Part shown: positions 53,790 through 63,129 of the stretch, one piece after another
Layout: every line of letters starts with the position of its first letter
Numbering within the stretch: position 1 is the first letter of the stretch
DNA from: Achromobacter pestifer
Lineage (GTDB): Bacteria > Pseudomonadota > Gammaproteobacteria > Burkholderiales > Burkholderiaceae_B
Reading direction: 5' to 3'
Assembly: GCF_902859625.1 (NCBI RefSeq)
Contig: NZ_CADIJX010000010.1
Location: forward strand, 1 to 64,000
Length of the DNA stretch: 64,000 bases
The notes under the pieces: model-generated
Seen by the model: only the letters and a program-made list of their open reading frames with translations
Database searches by the model: none
What the model was told of the DNA's origin: nothing
Made by a program: the position numbers and the translations under genes

Positions 53790-54998
53790 ATGATTTCGCT
53801 TTCGCCCGTTCAATCCCTGCTGGCCTGCTGCCTGGTCCTTGTCATCGGCCGGGTACTGACCACCCGGATAGGCATCCTGTCCCGCTACAGCATTCCCGAC
53901 CCGATCGTGGGCGGCCTGCTGTTTGCCGTGCTGGCCTACCTGTTGTCGACCTGGGGTGGCGTGTCGATCTCCATGGAGACCAGCATCAAGCCCACCTTGC
54001 TGTTGCTGTTCTTCGGCTGCATCGGGCTGACCGCGAACCTGAAGCTGCTTGCCAAGGGTGGCCCGCGGCTGATTGCCTTCCTGCTGGCGCTCATCCCCTT
54101 CCTGGTCCTGCAAAACGCCGTGGGCCTGGGCATGGCATGGTTGCTGGACATGCACCCGCTGATGGGCCTCCTGGGCGGCACGATCACGCTGGTGGGCGGG
54201 CACGGCACCGGCGCGGCCTACGCCACGCGCTTTGCCGACTTCAACAATATTCAGGATGTCATGGCCCTGGCGATGACATCCGCCACACTGGGCCTGGTGC
54301 TGGGCGGCGTGGTGGGGGGGCCGGTGGCGGAATGGCTGATGCGCCGGCACAAGCTGGCCGGCAGCCTGGATCATCCCGCCCCGGCAAGCCAGGACGCGCC
54401 GGATCTGACCGAAAAATCGGAACCTTCCACGGCAGGCTCGTTCATCGTGTCGATGACGGCGGCTTTCGTCTGCCTGGTCGTCGGCGGCTATCTGGCGATG
54501 CTGGTTGAAGGCGCCCCGGTCAGCCTGCCCAACTTCCTGTGGTGTCTGGCAACGGGCGTGCTGATCCGCAATGTGGGCGTGCACCTGGGGTTGAAGTTGG
54601 ATGACCGCGCCACGGAAATCATCGGCACGATCTCGCTATCGCTCTTCCTCGGCATGACGATGATGACGCTGGACCTGTCCAGCGTGGCACGCCTGGCGGG
54701 TCCGCTGGCCCTGATGCTGGCGGTGCAGACGCTGTTCTGCGCGCTGTTCGCGGCCTACGTGGTGTTCCGGATGCTCAAGCGCGATTACGAGGCCGCCATC
54801 ATGTCGGCGGCCTTTTGCGGCTTCGCCCTGGGCGCCACCGCCACCGCCATCGCCAACATGCAGGCGTTGACGCGCCGTCATGGCCCCGCGCCCGAAGCGT
54901 TCATCGTGGTGCCGGTCACGGGCGCGTTCCTGGTCGACATCCTGAACGTGATCGTGCTGACGTCCTTGATCTCCTTGCCATTCGTGGGAGGGATGTGA
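53790..54998 (+). CDS. gltS: Sodium/glutamate symporter GltS
   Basis: A 402-residue inner-membrane transporter of the ESS family that imports L- or D-glutamate with sodium. Diagnostic segments are GGHGTGAAYATRF, LLLLFFGCIGLTANLK and the late VPVTGAFLVDILNVIVL, arranged in two inverted repeats with reentrant loops. It is followed two bases later by a TAXI-family lipoprotein gene, suggesting co-transcription. Confidence 0.95.
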   Translation: MISLSPVQSLLACCLVLVIGRVLTTRIGILSRYSIPDPIVGGLLFAVLAYLLSTWGGVSISMETSIKPTLLLLFFGCIGLTANLKLLAKGGPRLIAFLLALIPFLVLQNAVGLGMAWLLDMHPLMGLLGGTITLVGGHGTGAAYATRFADFNNIQDVMALAMTSATLGLVLGGVVGGPVAEWLMRRHKLAGSLDHPAPASQDAPDLTEKSEPSTAGSFIVSMTAAFVCLVVGGYLAMLVEGAPVSLPNFLWCLATGVLIRNVGVHLGLKLDDRATEIIGTISLSLFLGMTMMTLDLSSVARLAGPLALMLAVQTLFCALFAAYVVFRMLKRDYEAAIMSAAFCGFALGATATAIANMQALTRRHGPAPEAFIVVPVTGAFLVDILNVIVLTSLISLPFVGGM

Positions 54999-55000
54999 GC

Positions 55001-56497
55001 ATGTTCAAACGCCTTATCCTGATTGCGCTGTGCCTGGTCCTGGCCGCCTGCGGCCGCGCGCCCGACACTGACACCCTGCGCGCCGACGTCGAGCGCGGCC
55101 TGACCGCCACCTATGGCGAAGGCCTGTTCCGCATCGCTGAACTCAAGCGCATGGGCTCCGCCGCGGACAGCAGCGCGCCCGCCGGCGAAACCCGCCGCGT
55201 GGTCTATTACGACGTCGAACTGGACTTGAGCCGCGATATCGCGCTGGGCGCCTGGGACCAGCCGGGCGCGGCCTCGCTGGTGACCTTGCTGGGCGCGGGT
55301 CCGCGCAGCATCAGCGGCGTGAAGTCCAGCGGCAACCAGGCGGGCGATCGCATCGTGGCGCATGCCAGTGCCATCTACCGCCAGGAAGGCGACGCCTGGA
55401 AGCTGATCACCCCGGCGGGCTTCAAAGCGGCCGAAGCGCCGTCGCTGGATACCGGCGCACCGCCCCCGGTCACGCGGCAGCTGCTGGACGCGCTGGACCA
55501 GATCACCCATTCCGTCGCCTATAGCGCATCCAGCACGGCGCAGCATGTCGTGCAGCAAGAGCTGGAGCGCTCGGTGTCGCGCATCAATGGCCGGCTGGCG
55601 CGGTTGCAACAGGGCTATCCGCTGGCAGGCGGTCCCGATCGTGGAGAGTACGTGGCCTTTGCCCGTGCCCTGAGCGCCGTGGCACGTTCCCACCAAATCC
55701 GTGTGACGCCGCTGATCACCGGCGGCGGCGCCGAGAACATCGCCTTGCTGCGCAGCGGTGACGCCGTGGTGGGTCTGGCTCAGGCCGACACTGCCCGTCT
55801 GGCCTATGAAGGCCGCGGCCCGTTCGCCTCGCAAGGCCCCTTCACCGGGCTGCGCGCACTGGGCAGCCTGTACCCCGAACTGGTTCACATCGTGGTGCGT
55901 GACGATCCGAAACTACGCGGCGTGCGTGACCTGAAGGGCAAGACGATCGCGCTGGGCCCCGAGGGCTCCGCAGTGCGGGCCACATTGGAAGCCGTGCTGG
56001 CCGCGCACGGCTTGCAGGCGGGCCGCGACTACAAGGTGGCCGACACGCCTCTGGCAGCGTCGCTGCCCGCCCTGAACGCCGGGACGGTGGATGCCGCCGC
56101 CCAGGTGATCGGCGTGCCCGCCACCCCGCTGCGCGACGCGCTGACCCAGGCCCAGCTGAAACTGCTGCCGCTGGATCCTGCCGCCATCGAGAAGCTGACG
56201 GCCGGCTCACCGGATCTGATGCCGTTGGAAATCGCGGCGGGCACCTATCCCAACCAAGCGGATCGGATTCCCACCGTTGGCACGGCGGCGTTGCTGCTCA
56301 CCACGGCCGACCTGACCCGAGACGAAGCGGCGCTGGTCGTGCGCGCTGTCTACCAGACCGGCCAGGACCTGCTGGCTGCCGGTTCGCCCCAAGGCGCCCA
56401 GGTATCGGTGGCCAACGCCCGGCGCGGCCTGACCGTGCCGCTGCACGACGGCGCCGAGGAAGGACTGGCGGCGCTTGAACACGCCAAACCGCGTTGA
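55001..56497 (+). CDS. TAXI-family substrate-binding lipoprotein with N-terminal extension
   Basis: A 498-residue protein. A lipobox (LAACG, Cys17) indicates a membrane-anchored lipoprotein. Residues about 22-150 form an extra alpha/beta domain of unknown type. The C-terminal half is a TAXI-TRAP receptor (ITGGGAENIALLRSGDAVVGLAQ, LRGVRDLKGKTIALGPEGSAVRATLEAVL). TAXI receptors normally serve TRAP transporters, but none is nearby; the gene is two bases after gltS. A longer in-frame ORF starting within gltS is rejected. Confidence 0.85.
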   Translation: MFKRLILIALCLVLAACGRAPDTDTLRADVERGLTATYGEGLFRIAELKRMGSAADSSAPAGETRRVVYYDVELDLSRDIALGAWDQPGAASLVTLLGAGPRSISGVKSSGNQAGDRIVAHASAIYRQEGDAWKLITPAGFKAAEAPSLDTGAPPPVTRQLLDALDQITHSVAYSASSTAQHVVQQELERSVSRINGRLARLQQGYPLAGGPDRGEYVAFARALSAVARSHQIRVTPLITGGGAENIALLRSGDAVVGLAQADTARLAYEGRGPFASQGPFTGLRALGSLYPELVHIVVRDDPKLRGVRDLKGKTIALGPEGSAVRATLEAVLAAHGLQAGRDYKVADTPLAASLPALNAGTVDAAAQVIGVPATPLRDALTQAQLKLLPLDPAAIEKLTAGSPDLMPLEIAAGTYPNQADRIPTVGTAALLLTTADLTRDEAALVVRAVYQTGQDLLAAGSPQGAQVSVANARRGLTVPLHDGAEEGLAALEHAKPR

Positions 56498-56539
56498 TCC
56501 CGGTTGCGCTTATGATTGCGCTCCTAATCAGGAATTCCC

Positions 56540-56806
56540 ATGAATAAATTCGATCTCCAAAAGACCCAGGCCCTGAAGTTGGCTGGCCAGCTCAAGCAGT
56601 CCGCCACGCCCGACCGCTTTGGCGTGGCCTCGCAGGCGCCCGATCGCCGCGAACAGCGCAAGATGGATCAGGCCGCCGGCCTGGTGCCGTTTCCGCTGAA
56701 GCTGTCGCAGGCGCACGCCGACAAGCTGCGCGCCCTGGCGGCCGAACGCGGCGTGTCCACCAACGACATCGTGGCCGACGTGTTGCAGAAAGCGCTGAGC
56801 GAATAA
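56540..56806 (+). CDS. Small conserved protein with a ribbon-helix-helix-like C-terminus
   Basis: An 88-residue protein. The N-terminal half is basic and Gln-rich. The C-terminal 40 residues (VPFPLKLSQAHADKLRALAA, then NDIVADVLQKAL) look like the strand-helix-helix of Arc/MetJ-type DNA-binding proteins. It lies six bases before the YaiI-family gene and 42 bases after the TAXI gene. No function is known; a small regulator is one possibility. Confidence 0.7.
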   Translation: MNKFDLQKTQALKLAGQLKQSATPDRFGVASQAPDRREQRKMDQAAGLVPFPLKLSQAHADKLRALAAERGVSTNDIVADVLQKALSE

Positions 56807-56812
56807 GCGCTT

Positions 56813-57280
56813 ATGCACATCTGGGTCGATGCGGATGCGTGTCCCGTGGTCATCAAAGACATCCTGTTTCGCGCCGCGCAGCGCTGGCAGGTGCCGGTGA
56901 CCCTGGTGGCCAACCAGCCCCTGTCCACGCCCCCTTCGCCGCTGATCCGCGCGGTGCAGGTGCCGCGCGGCTTCGATGTGGCCGATGCGCACATCGTCGA
57001 ACGCGCAGAACCGGGTGACCTGGTCATCACGGCGGATATCCCACTGGCTGCGGAAGTGCTGGAAAAAGGCGCGATGGCGCTCAACCCGCGCGGCGAACGC
57101 TATTCGCCGGAGACCATCCGGGAACGGCTGGCGGTGCGGGACATGATGGAAGAACTGCGCGCAAGCGGCGTGGACACGGGTGGCCCACCCTCTTTCAGCC
57201 AAGCCGACCGCAAGGCCTTCGCGAACCAGCTGGACACCTTGCTGGCGCGCATCGCGCGCCAGGCAGCACCGAAAGGTTAA
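56813..57280 (+). CDS. YaiI/YqxD-family protein (DUF188)
   Basis: A 155-residue protein of the UPF0178/DUF188 family. The N-terminal [22 protein letters not shown] and the later [14 protein letters not shown] are diagnostic. The fold resembles PIN-type nucleases, with conserved aspartates, but the activity is not established. It follows the small RHH-like gene by six bases. Confidence 0.88.
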   Translation: MHIWVDADACPVVIKDILFRAAQRWQVPVTLVANQPLSTPPSPLIRAVQVPRGFDVADAHIVERAEPGDLVITADIPLAAEVLEKGAMALNPRGERYSPETIRERLAVRDMMEELRASGVDTGGPPSFSQADRKAFANQLDTLLARIARQAAPKG

Positions 57281-57307
57281 GGGCCGCTTGCCGCCGCCCG
57301 GCCCGCA

Positions 57308-57475
57308 TCAATAGAACGTGATGTAGGCCTTGTACAAGATGGAGCAGATGGCCGTGATCAGGCCCAGGCCCATCAACCCCATCCCGATATTGCGGTCACG
57401 CAGCCCGAAACCGATCAGCATCATCGCCACGCCCGTGACGATGATGATCAACATGGTATTGGTGTTGGCATGCAT
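57308..57475 (-). CDS. Small hydrophobic membrane protein
   Basis: A 55-residue protein with two likely membrane helices (MLIIIVTGVAMMLIGFGL and GMGLMGLGLITAICSIL). The start at 57475 gives an eight-base spacing to GGAG; a second ATG at 57481 would add two residues. No family is recognised. It is convergent with the YaiI gene. Confidence 0.6.
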   Translation of the reverse strand: MHANTNTMLIIIVTGVAMMLIGFGLRDRNIGMGLMGLGLITAICSILYKAYITFY

Positions 57476-57857
57476 GGACATATCTCCTGTTCGCTTCAGC
57501 GCACGCCCTCGAGGTTTCCTCTGGGACAGGCCGCACAACAATGATAGACACGCAAGAACCCGACAGGACGCAACGGCCAACCGCGCGGTTGCGTCTGATC
57601 AATAGAATAGTGAATGCTGCGGCTGAACGCCATGCCGCAAGACGAAATGCAAGGCAGGGGGACGCTAGCGGGGGTACGAAAGCGGGGATAGCAGAGATAC
57701 TGCTGCCGCAGAAAACAAAAAAGCCAACCGATGAAGGTTGGCTTGTTTGCGTTGCACCCGCAATGTGAATCACGGTGCGTCTAGCGCAGTGCATCTTGTG
57801 GACAACGGTCGATCAATACTTTGAAAGCATCAGCCTGCGTTGTCTTTCAAGGGTCTT
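57476..57857. other. Gap between the small membrane gene and tRNA-Val
   Basis: About 380 bases without a convincing gene. A 75-codon ORF (57541-57768) runs through the tRNA terminator and has no family features, so it is not called. The terminator at 57712-57744 is the only clear signal; the upstream part probably holds the promoter of the small membrane gene. Confidence 0.5.
57712..57744 (-). terminator. Intrinsic terminator after tRNA-Val
   Basis: On the minus strand AAGCCAACC-TTCATC-GGTTGGCTT runs into TTTTGTTTT. It lies about 115 bases after the tRNA 3' end. Confidence 0.85.
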
Positions 57858-57932
57858 TGGTGGGTGGTACAAGTTTCGAACTTGTGACCCCTGCCGTGTG
57901 AAGGCAGTGCTCTACCACTGAGCTAACCACCC
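57858..57932 (-). tRNA. tRNA-Val (anticodon CAC)
   Basis: 75 nt with encoded CCA. Acceptor GGGTGGT pairs with ACCACCC. D-arm GCTC/GAGC, anticodon stem CTGCC/GGCAG with loop TTCACAC, and T-arm ACAAG-TTCGAAA-CTTGT are all intact. The CAC anticodon reads GUG, the preferred valine codon of a high-GC genome. Confidence 0.97.
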
Positions 57933-57945
57933 CGAAAGAGGCGAA

Positions 57946-57975
57946 ATAATAGCATGTTTTTTAAAACGTGTGCAA
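57946..57975 (-). promoter_or_regulatory. tRNA-Val promoter
   Basis: Minus-strand TTGCAC (57970-57975), 18-base spacer and TATTAT (57946-57951), about 14 bases before the tRNA 5' end. It lies between the tRNA and the end of dnaQ. Confidence 0.7.
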
Positions 57976-57993
57976 GTCGCCTGGGAAAATCAT

Positions 57994-58716
57994 TCAAGCC
58001 GCCGCCACCGGCGCATCCATCTTGCGCCATACGCACTCGCCCCCCACGGATTTATCCAGCGCGGCGAGGTAGGTTTCGTGCTCGGCGAGTTCATCGTCGC
58101 TGGCCTTCAGCACGGGCAGGCCCGATGCGTCGAACTTGGCCAACACGATGCCATCGCTGCCGGCGCCGTCGTTGTCGTCCACGTCGATCAGCAGCGCATC
58201 CTGCCCGCGGGTCATGGCCAGCCAGACTTCCGCCAGCAACTGCGAGTCAAGCAATGCGCCGTGCAACGTCCGGTGCGCATTGGAAATGCCGAAGCGGTCG
58301 CACAGGGCGTCCAGCGAATTGCGCTTGCCAGGGAACAGCGACCGCGCGTGCAGTAGCGAATCGGTGACCGTCTCGCAGTATTCGGTGATCGGGCCACGGC
58401 CCGTCTTCGCCAATTCGGCGTTGAAGAACTTCACGTCGAACGCGGCGTTGTGCGCGATCAGTTCCGCGCCTTGGATGAACTTGATGAATTCGTCCGCGAC
58501 GTCGGCAAAGCGGGGCTTGTCGGACAGGAACTCCGTCGTCAGCCCGTGCACCGCCAAGGCCTCGGGGTCGCTGTCGCGATCCGGGTTCAGGTAGATGTGC
58601 AGGTTATTGCCCGTGGACATCCGATTGACCATTTCCACACAGCCGATCTCAACGATGCGGTGACCCTGGCCAGGGTCCAGTCCGGTGGTTTCCGTGTCAA
58701 AGATGATCTGGCGCAT
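57994..58716 (-). CDS. dnaQ: DNA polymerase III epsilon subunit (proofreading exonuclease)
   Basis: A 240-residue 3'-5' exonuclease that proofreads replication. Exo I is FDTETTGLD (Asp7, Glu9), Exo II HNAAFDVKFFN, Exo III HRTLHGALLDSQLLA with the epsilon-type His. The C-terminal tail probably binds the alpha subunit. The start lies three bases after the RND permease stop, so it may be translated from the efflux transcript as well as from its own promoter. Confidence 0.96.
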   Translation of the reverse strand: MRQIIFDTETTGLDPGQGHRIVEIGCVEMVNRMSTGNNLHIYLNPDRDSDPEALAVHGLTTEFLSDKPRFADVADEFIKFIQGAELIAHNAAFDVKFFNAELAKTGRGPITEYCETVTDSLLHARSLFPGKRNSLDALCDRFGISNAHRTLHGALLDSQLLAEVWLAMTRGQDALLIDVDDNDGAGSDGIVLAKFDASGLPVLKASDDELAEHETYLAALDKSVGGECVWRKMDAPVAAA

Positions 58717-58719
58717 AAC

Positions 58720-61700
58720 TTATTCCGACGCTGCATTGGCCGAAGCTGGCGGCGCATGGGCGTCCGGCGGGTGGGCCGGAGGATGCTCTGCGCTACCGGC
58801 ATGGCCGGGTTTCTGGCGCGCGGTGGCAATCAGCGTATAGGCCACCGGCACGACGAACAAGGTCAGTAGTGTACCCAGCATCAGCCCGCCGACCAGAACC
58901 CAGCCGATCTGCTGGCGTGATTCGGCCCCGGCGCCCGTGGATAGCGCCAGCGGCACGGTACCCAGCACCATCGCCCCCGTCGTCATCAGAATCGGGCGCA
59001 GCCGCAGCACGCTGGCCTCGGTCACGGCGGCGAACAATTCTCGGCCTTCGTCGCGCAGCTGGTTGGTGAACTCCACGATCAGAATGCCGTGCTTGGTGAT
59101 CAGGCCCACCAGCGTAATCAGGCCGATCTGGCTATAGATGGACAAGGTGCCGCCCGTCAGCCACAGGGCCAGCAACGCGCCCGTCATGGACAGCGGCACG
59201 GACAACATGATGATGAAGGGATTGCGCCAGCTCTCGAACTGCGCGGCCAGCACCAGGTAGATGAAGGCCAGCGCCATGCCGAAGACCAGATAGATGCTGC
59301 CCGACGAATCCCGGAACTCGCGCGACTGCCCGTCCAGATCGGTCACGATGGTGTTGGGCAATACGTCGCGCGCCACCTGGTGCATGTGCGTCAGCACTTC
59401 GCCCAGCGCATAGCCGGGCGCGACCGCGGCGTCGATCTTCACCGCGCGCAGGCGGTTGAAGTGATTCAACGACTGCGGCGACACGCCCTCGTGCACCCCC
59501 AGCAGGTTATCCAGTTGCACCATGCTGCCATCGCGCGCCCGCACGTAGATGCCCGAAATGTCGGTAGGATTGGCACGGTCGCGCGGTGTCACCTGCACGA
59601 TCACGTCGTACTGCTCGCCTTCGTCCTTGTAGCGGGTGACCTGGCGTCCGCCCAGCATCGATTCCAGCGTGCGGCCCACGGTATCGACGTTGGCGCCCAC
59701 GTCGGCCATCTTGTCGCGATCCACCCGCACCCGCAGTTCAGGGGTATTCAAGCGCAGGTCGGTGTCCAGGTTGAGCAGGCCAGGATATTTGCGCAGCTCG
59801 GTCAGGAAGACTTCCGTCAGCCGCGCCAGCTCCGCGTAGGAGGCCTGGCTCATGATGATGAATTCCACCGGCTTGGAACGCGCGGACTGGCCCAGCGATG
59901 GCGGGTTGGTCGGGAACGCCCGCACGCCCGGCAGCGATGAAAACAGCGGCTGCAACTGCTGGGTGATGGCCTGCTGCTTGCGGGAGCGCTCTTCCCACGG
60001 CTTCAGCCGCAGGATGGCGGTGCCATCGGTCACGGTCGGAAAGCCCACCGTGACCTGGCTGCCGCTGGCCTCGGGGATCTCGGAATAGAATTTTTCGATA
60101 CCCAGCATGCTGTCCAGCGTGTAGTTCAGCGTGGCGCCTTCCGGCGAACTCACGATGCCGAACACCACGCCCCGGTCTTCAATCGGCGCCAGTTCGCTCT
60201 TGACCACCTTGAACAGCACGCCGCTGCCGGCCGCCACGGCCACGCCGATCACCACCACCAGCCAGCGGTGGCGCAAGGACGCGCCCAGCAAGCGGCGGTA
60301 GCCATTGCTCATGGCGTTCAGCCAGCCTTCGATCAGGTTGTACCAGCGGCTGTGGCTGCTCTGATGGCGCAGCAACACCGAGCACATCATGGGCGTCAAC
60401 GTCAGCGCCACAAAGCCCGACACCAGCACCGCGCCGGCCAGCGCCAGCGCAAACTCGATGAACAGGCGCCCCGTGCGGCCCGTGGCAAACGCCAGCGGCG
60501 CGTACACCGTGACCAGCGTCATGGTCATGGCGACCACCGCGAAGCCGATTTCCTTCGAGCCGCGCAGCGCGGCTTCCTTGCGTGGCATGCCCTCTTCGAT
60601 GTGGCGGTAGATGTTCTCCAGCACCACGATAGCGTCGTCCACCACCAGGCCGATGGCCAGCACCATCGCCAGCAAGGTCAGCGTATTGATCGAGAAGCCG
60701 AAGAAATACATCAGCGCGCAGGCGCCCACCAGCGACACGGGGATGGTGACGATGGGGATGATGCTGGCGCGCAGGTTGCGCAGGAAGAAAAAGATCACCA
60801 GCACCACCAGGATGATGGCTTCGCCGATGGTGTGGAAGACGGAATCGATGGAGCGTTCAATGAACACCGACGAGTCGTAGGCGATGTTCAGCTTCATGCC
60901 CGCGGGCAGGGTCTCGTTCAAGCGCTCCACTTCCACGCGCGCCGCCTTGGACAATTCCAACGGGTTGGCGGTCGATTGCCGCGTCACGCCGATATTGATC
61001 GCGGGCTTGCCATTGAACCGCGACAGCACGCGGTCGCTGGCGGCCGCGATCTCTACCTTGGACACATCACGCAGGCGGACGGGATAGCCCTTCACGTTGG
61101 CCACGATCACGTCTTCGAACTGCGCGGGCGTTTGCAGGTCGGTGGACGACACCACGGAAAACTCGCGGGCGCGCGATTCGATGCGTCCCGCCGGGATCTC
61201 GACGTTCTGGCTGCGCAGCGCGGCTTCGACGTCCTGCACGGTCAGGCCGTAGGCAGCCAGCTTGTCGCGGTCCACGTAGATGCGCATGGACGGCAGGCGC
61301 TCGCCGAAGACGCGGACTTCGGCCGCCCCCGGCAGCACGGACAGGCGGGTCTTGATGTAGCGGTTGATGTAGTCGGAGGTCTGGATCGCGGAGTAGGTTC
61401 CGGATTCGACGGCGATGTAGATGATGGGCTGGGAATCGGCTTCGACCTTGCCGATGATGGGCTCGTCGATCTCGTCCGGCAGGAAGCGCCGGGCGCGCGA
61501 TACCTTGTCACGCACTTCGGCCGCCGCGGCATCCGGGTTGCGGGACAGGTTGAATTTGATGTTGATCAGGCTGCGTTCTGATCGGCTGCGCGACGTCATC
61601 ACGTCCACGCCTTCGATACCCGCCAACTGGTCTTCCAGCGGCTTGGTCACCTGCGATTCGATCACCTCGGGCGAGGCGCCCTTGTAGGTGGTGTCCACCG

Positions 61701-61836
61701 ATACGATGGGTTCGTCGATCTTGGGATATTCGCGCACGGTCAGCCGCGAATAGGAAATCAGGCCGATCAGCACAATGATCAGCGACAGGACCGACGCAAA
61801 CACTGGCCGCTTGATGCAGGTTTCCGAGATACGCAT
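58720..61836 (-). CDS. RND efflux transporter permease (HAE1 type)
   Basis: A 1038-residue inner-membrane pump subunit with about 12 helices and two large periplasmic loops. The proton-relay Asp pair is seen as AIGLVVDDAIVVLENIYRHIEEG in helix 4. The N-terminal RISETCIKRPVFASVLSLIIV and the repeated GYPVRLRDVSKV are typical of the hydrophobe/amphiphile exporters. It pairs with the adaptor 33 bases upstream. No outer-membrane factor is adjacent, so it probably borrows one. Substrates unknown. Confidence 0.95.
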   Translation of the reverse strand: MRISETCIKRPVFASVLSLIIVLIGLISYSRLTVREYPKIDEPIVSVDTTYKGASPEVIESQVTKPLEDQLAGIEGVDVMTSRSRSERSLINIKFNLSRNPDAAAAEVRDKVSRARRFLPDEIDEPIIGKVEADSQPIIYIAVESGTYSAIQTSDYINRYIKTRLSVLPGAAEVRVFGERLPSMRIYVDRDKLAAYGLTVQDVEAALRSQNVEIPAGRIESRAREFSVVSSTDLQTPAQFEDVIVANVKGYPVRLRDVSKVEIAAASDRVLSRFNGKPAINIGVTRQSTANPLELSKAARVEVERLNETLPAGMKLNIAYDSSVFIERSIDSVFHTIGEAIILVVLVIFFFLRNLRASIIPIVTIPVSLVGACALMYFFGFSINTLTLLAMVLAIGLVVDDAIVVLENIYRHIEEGMPRKEAALRGSKEIGFAVVAMTMTLVTVYAPLAFATGRTGRLFIEFALALAGAVLVSGFVALTLTPMMCSVLLRHQSSHSRWYNLIEGWLNAMSNGYRRLLGASLRHRWLVVVIGVAVAAGSGVLFKVVKSELAPIEDRGVVFGIVSSPEGATLNYTLDSMLGIEKFYSEIPEASGSQVTVGFPTVTDGTAILRLKPWEERSRKQQAITQQLQPLFSSLPGVRAFPTNPPSLGQSARSKPVEFIIMSQASYAELARLTEVFLTELRKYPGLLNLDTDLRLNTPELRVRVDRDKMADVGANVDTVGRTLESMLGGRQVTRYKDEGEQYDVIVQVTPRDRANPTDISGIYVRARDGSMVQLDNLLGVHEGVSPQSLNHFNRLRAVKIDAAVAPGYALGEVLTHMHQVARDVLPNTIVTDLDGQSREFRDSSGSIYLVFGMALAFIYLVLAAQFESWRNPFIIMLSVPLSMTGALLALWLTGGTLSIYSQIGLITLVGLITKHGILIVEFTNQLRDEGRELFAAVTEASVLRLRPILMTTGAMVLGTVPLALSTGAGAESRQQIGWVLVGGLMLGTLLTLFVVPVAYTLIATARQKPGHAGSAEHPPAHPPDAHAPPASANAASE

Positions 61837-61869
61837 TGCGCTATCGCCAAGAAAGAAGAAGAGCCGGCG

Positions 61870-62952
61870 TCACGAGCCGCCGCCGACGACATTCACAACC
61901 GCACCGTCCGTCACGCGCTGCATGCCCGCCACCACCAGATGGTCGCCGGCCGCCACGCCCGTCAGGATTTCGACGCGGCCTTCGCGGCGTTCGCCGATGG
62001 TGACCTCGCGCCGTTCCGCCGTGCCATTCTTGATCCGGTAAACGTACTGCGTTTCACCCGAGGGCGACAGCACCGCCTCCGGCGCGACCAGCGCCTTGTC
62101 CTGGTTGAACAGCAACTGCACGCGGGCGAACATGCCCGGCCGCAACACCGCGTCCTTGTTGGCGACGGTAGCGCGCAACAGAATGGACCGGCCGCCCGCA
62201 TCCACCAGCGGACTGACGGCATACACCAGCCCCTGGCGTTCCTGGCCCGGCAGCGCGTCCAGGCGCAGCGTCAGTTGCTGGCCCACGCCGACCTTGCTCA
62301 GATACATTTCCGGCACGCGGAAATCCACTTTCAGGGGGTCGATCGCCTCTAGCGGCGCCAGGTCCTGCCCCTGGTTGACGTAGTCGCCCACTGACACGCT
62401 GCGCAGCCCCACGATCCCGCCGAACGGCGCGGTAATCGTCATTTTGTCCAGCCGCGCCTGCGCCAGCGCCACGGCGGCTTCCTGTACCTTCAGCGTGCTG
62501 GCGGACTCGTCCCGCGCCTGCTGGCTGACGAATCCCTTGCCCTGCAATTCCACGGCACGCCGATAGTGGCTCTGGGCCAGAGTCAGGTTGGCGCGCGCCT
62601 GCGCCAGTTCGGCACGCGGCACGGAATCGTCCAGCCGGATCAGCGTCTGGCCGCGCGCAACGGGCTGGCCTTCCTTGAATTCGATGGTCTGGATGCGCCC
62701 GGCCACTTCCGGCCGCAGCACGACGGATTCGTCCGAACGCAGGCTGCCCACGGCCGACAGGCCGCGCGCGAACGGAATTTCCTGGACGGCGGCCACTTCG
62801 ACGCGAACCGGACTGGCAGGCGCCACCGGCGACTTGGCGACGGTCTGGGTGAGTGTCGCCCCGGGTGCGAGCCAGCGCGGCACAAAAACGCCAAGCGCGG
62901 CCCCCGCGACCAACCCGGCCGCGACAGCGGTCAGCAGTACAGCTTTTTTCAT
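61870..62952 (-). CDS. RND efflux periplasmic adaptor (membrane fusion protein)
   Basis: A 360-residue adaptor with an N-terminal membrane anchor or signal (about residues 1-25). Lipoyl halves (GRIQTIEFKEGQPVARGQTL and TITAPFGGIVGLRSVSVGDYV) flank an alpha-helical hairpin. The beta-barrel and membrane-proximal domains follow. It starts at 62952; the upstream in-frame ATG is rejected. It bridges the RND permease to an outer-membrane channel. Confidence 0.93.
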   Translation of the reverse strand: MKKAVLLTAVAAGLVAGAALGVFVPRWLAPGATLTQTVAKSPVAPASPVRVEVAAVQEIPFARGLSAVGSLRSDESVVLRPEVAGRIQTIEFKEGQPVARGQTLIRLDDSVPRAELAQARANLTLAQSHYRRAVELQGKGFVSQQARDESASTLKVQEAAVALAQARLDKMTITAPFGGIVGLRSVSVGDYVNQGQDLAPLEAIDPLKVDFRVPEMYLSKVGVGQQLTLRLDALPGQERQGLVYAVSPLVDAGGRSILLRATVANKDAVLRPGMFARVQLLFNQDKALVAPEAVLSPSGETQYVYRIKNGTAERREVTIGERREGRVEILTGVAAGDHLVVAGMQRVTDGAVVNVVGGGS

Positions 62953-63129
62953 GCGCGAATGTGGCGGTGATGCGGCGCGGACCGTATTCCCCACTAGGAC
63001 AGCGCCGCAGGAACTGGAATGGGGGATGGCACTGTAGCACCCGAATTTACATACTGGAACAATCCAGAAGCCGGATGAAAGAACTAAATCCGCCCCAAAA
63101 GGCGGATTTCAGGGTATATCCCGATGTCT

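Noticed and set aside
57541-57768. A 75-codon frame before the tRNA-Val gene
   Set aside because: It reads through an intrinsic terminator and shows no recognisable domain.
60268-61581. A 437-codon frame opposite the RND permease
   Set aside because: His/Gln/Arg-rich shadow typical of the antisense of membrane-protein codons.
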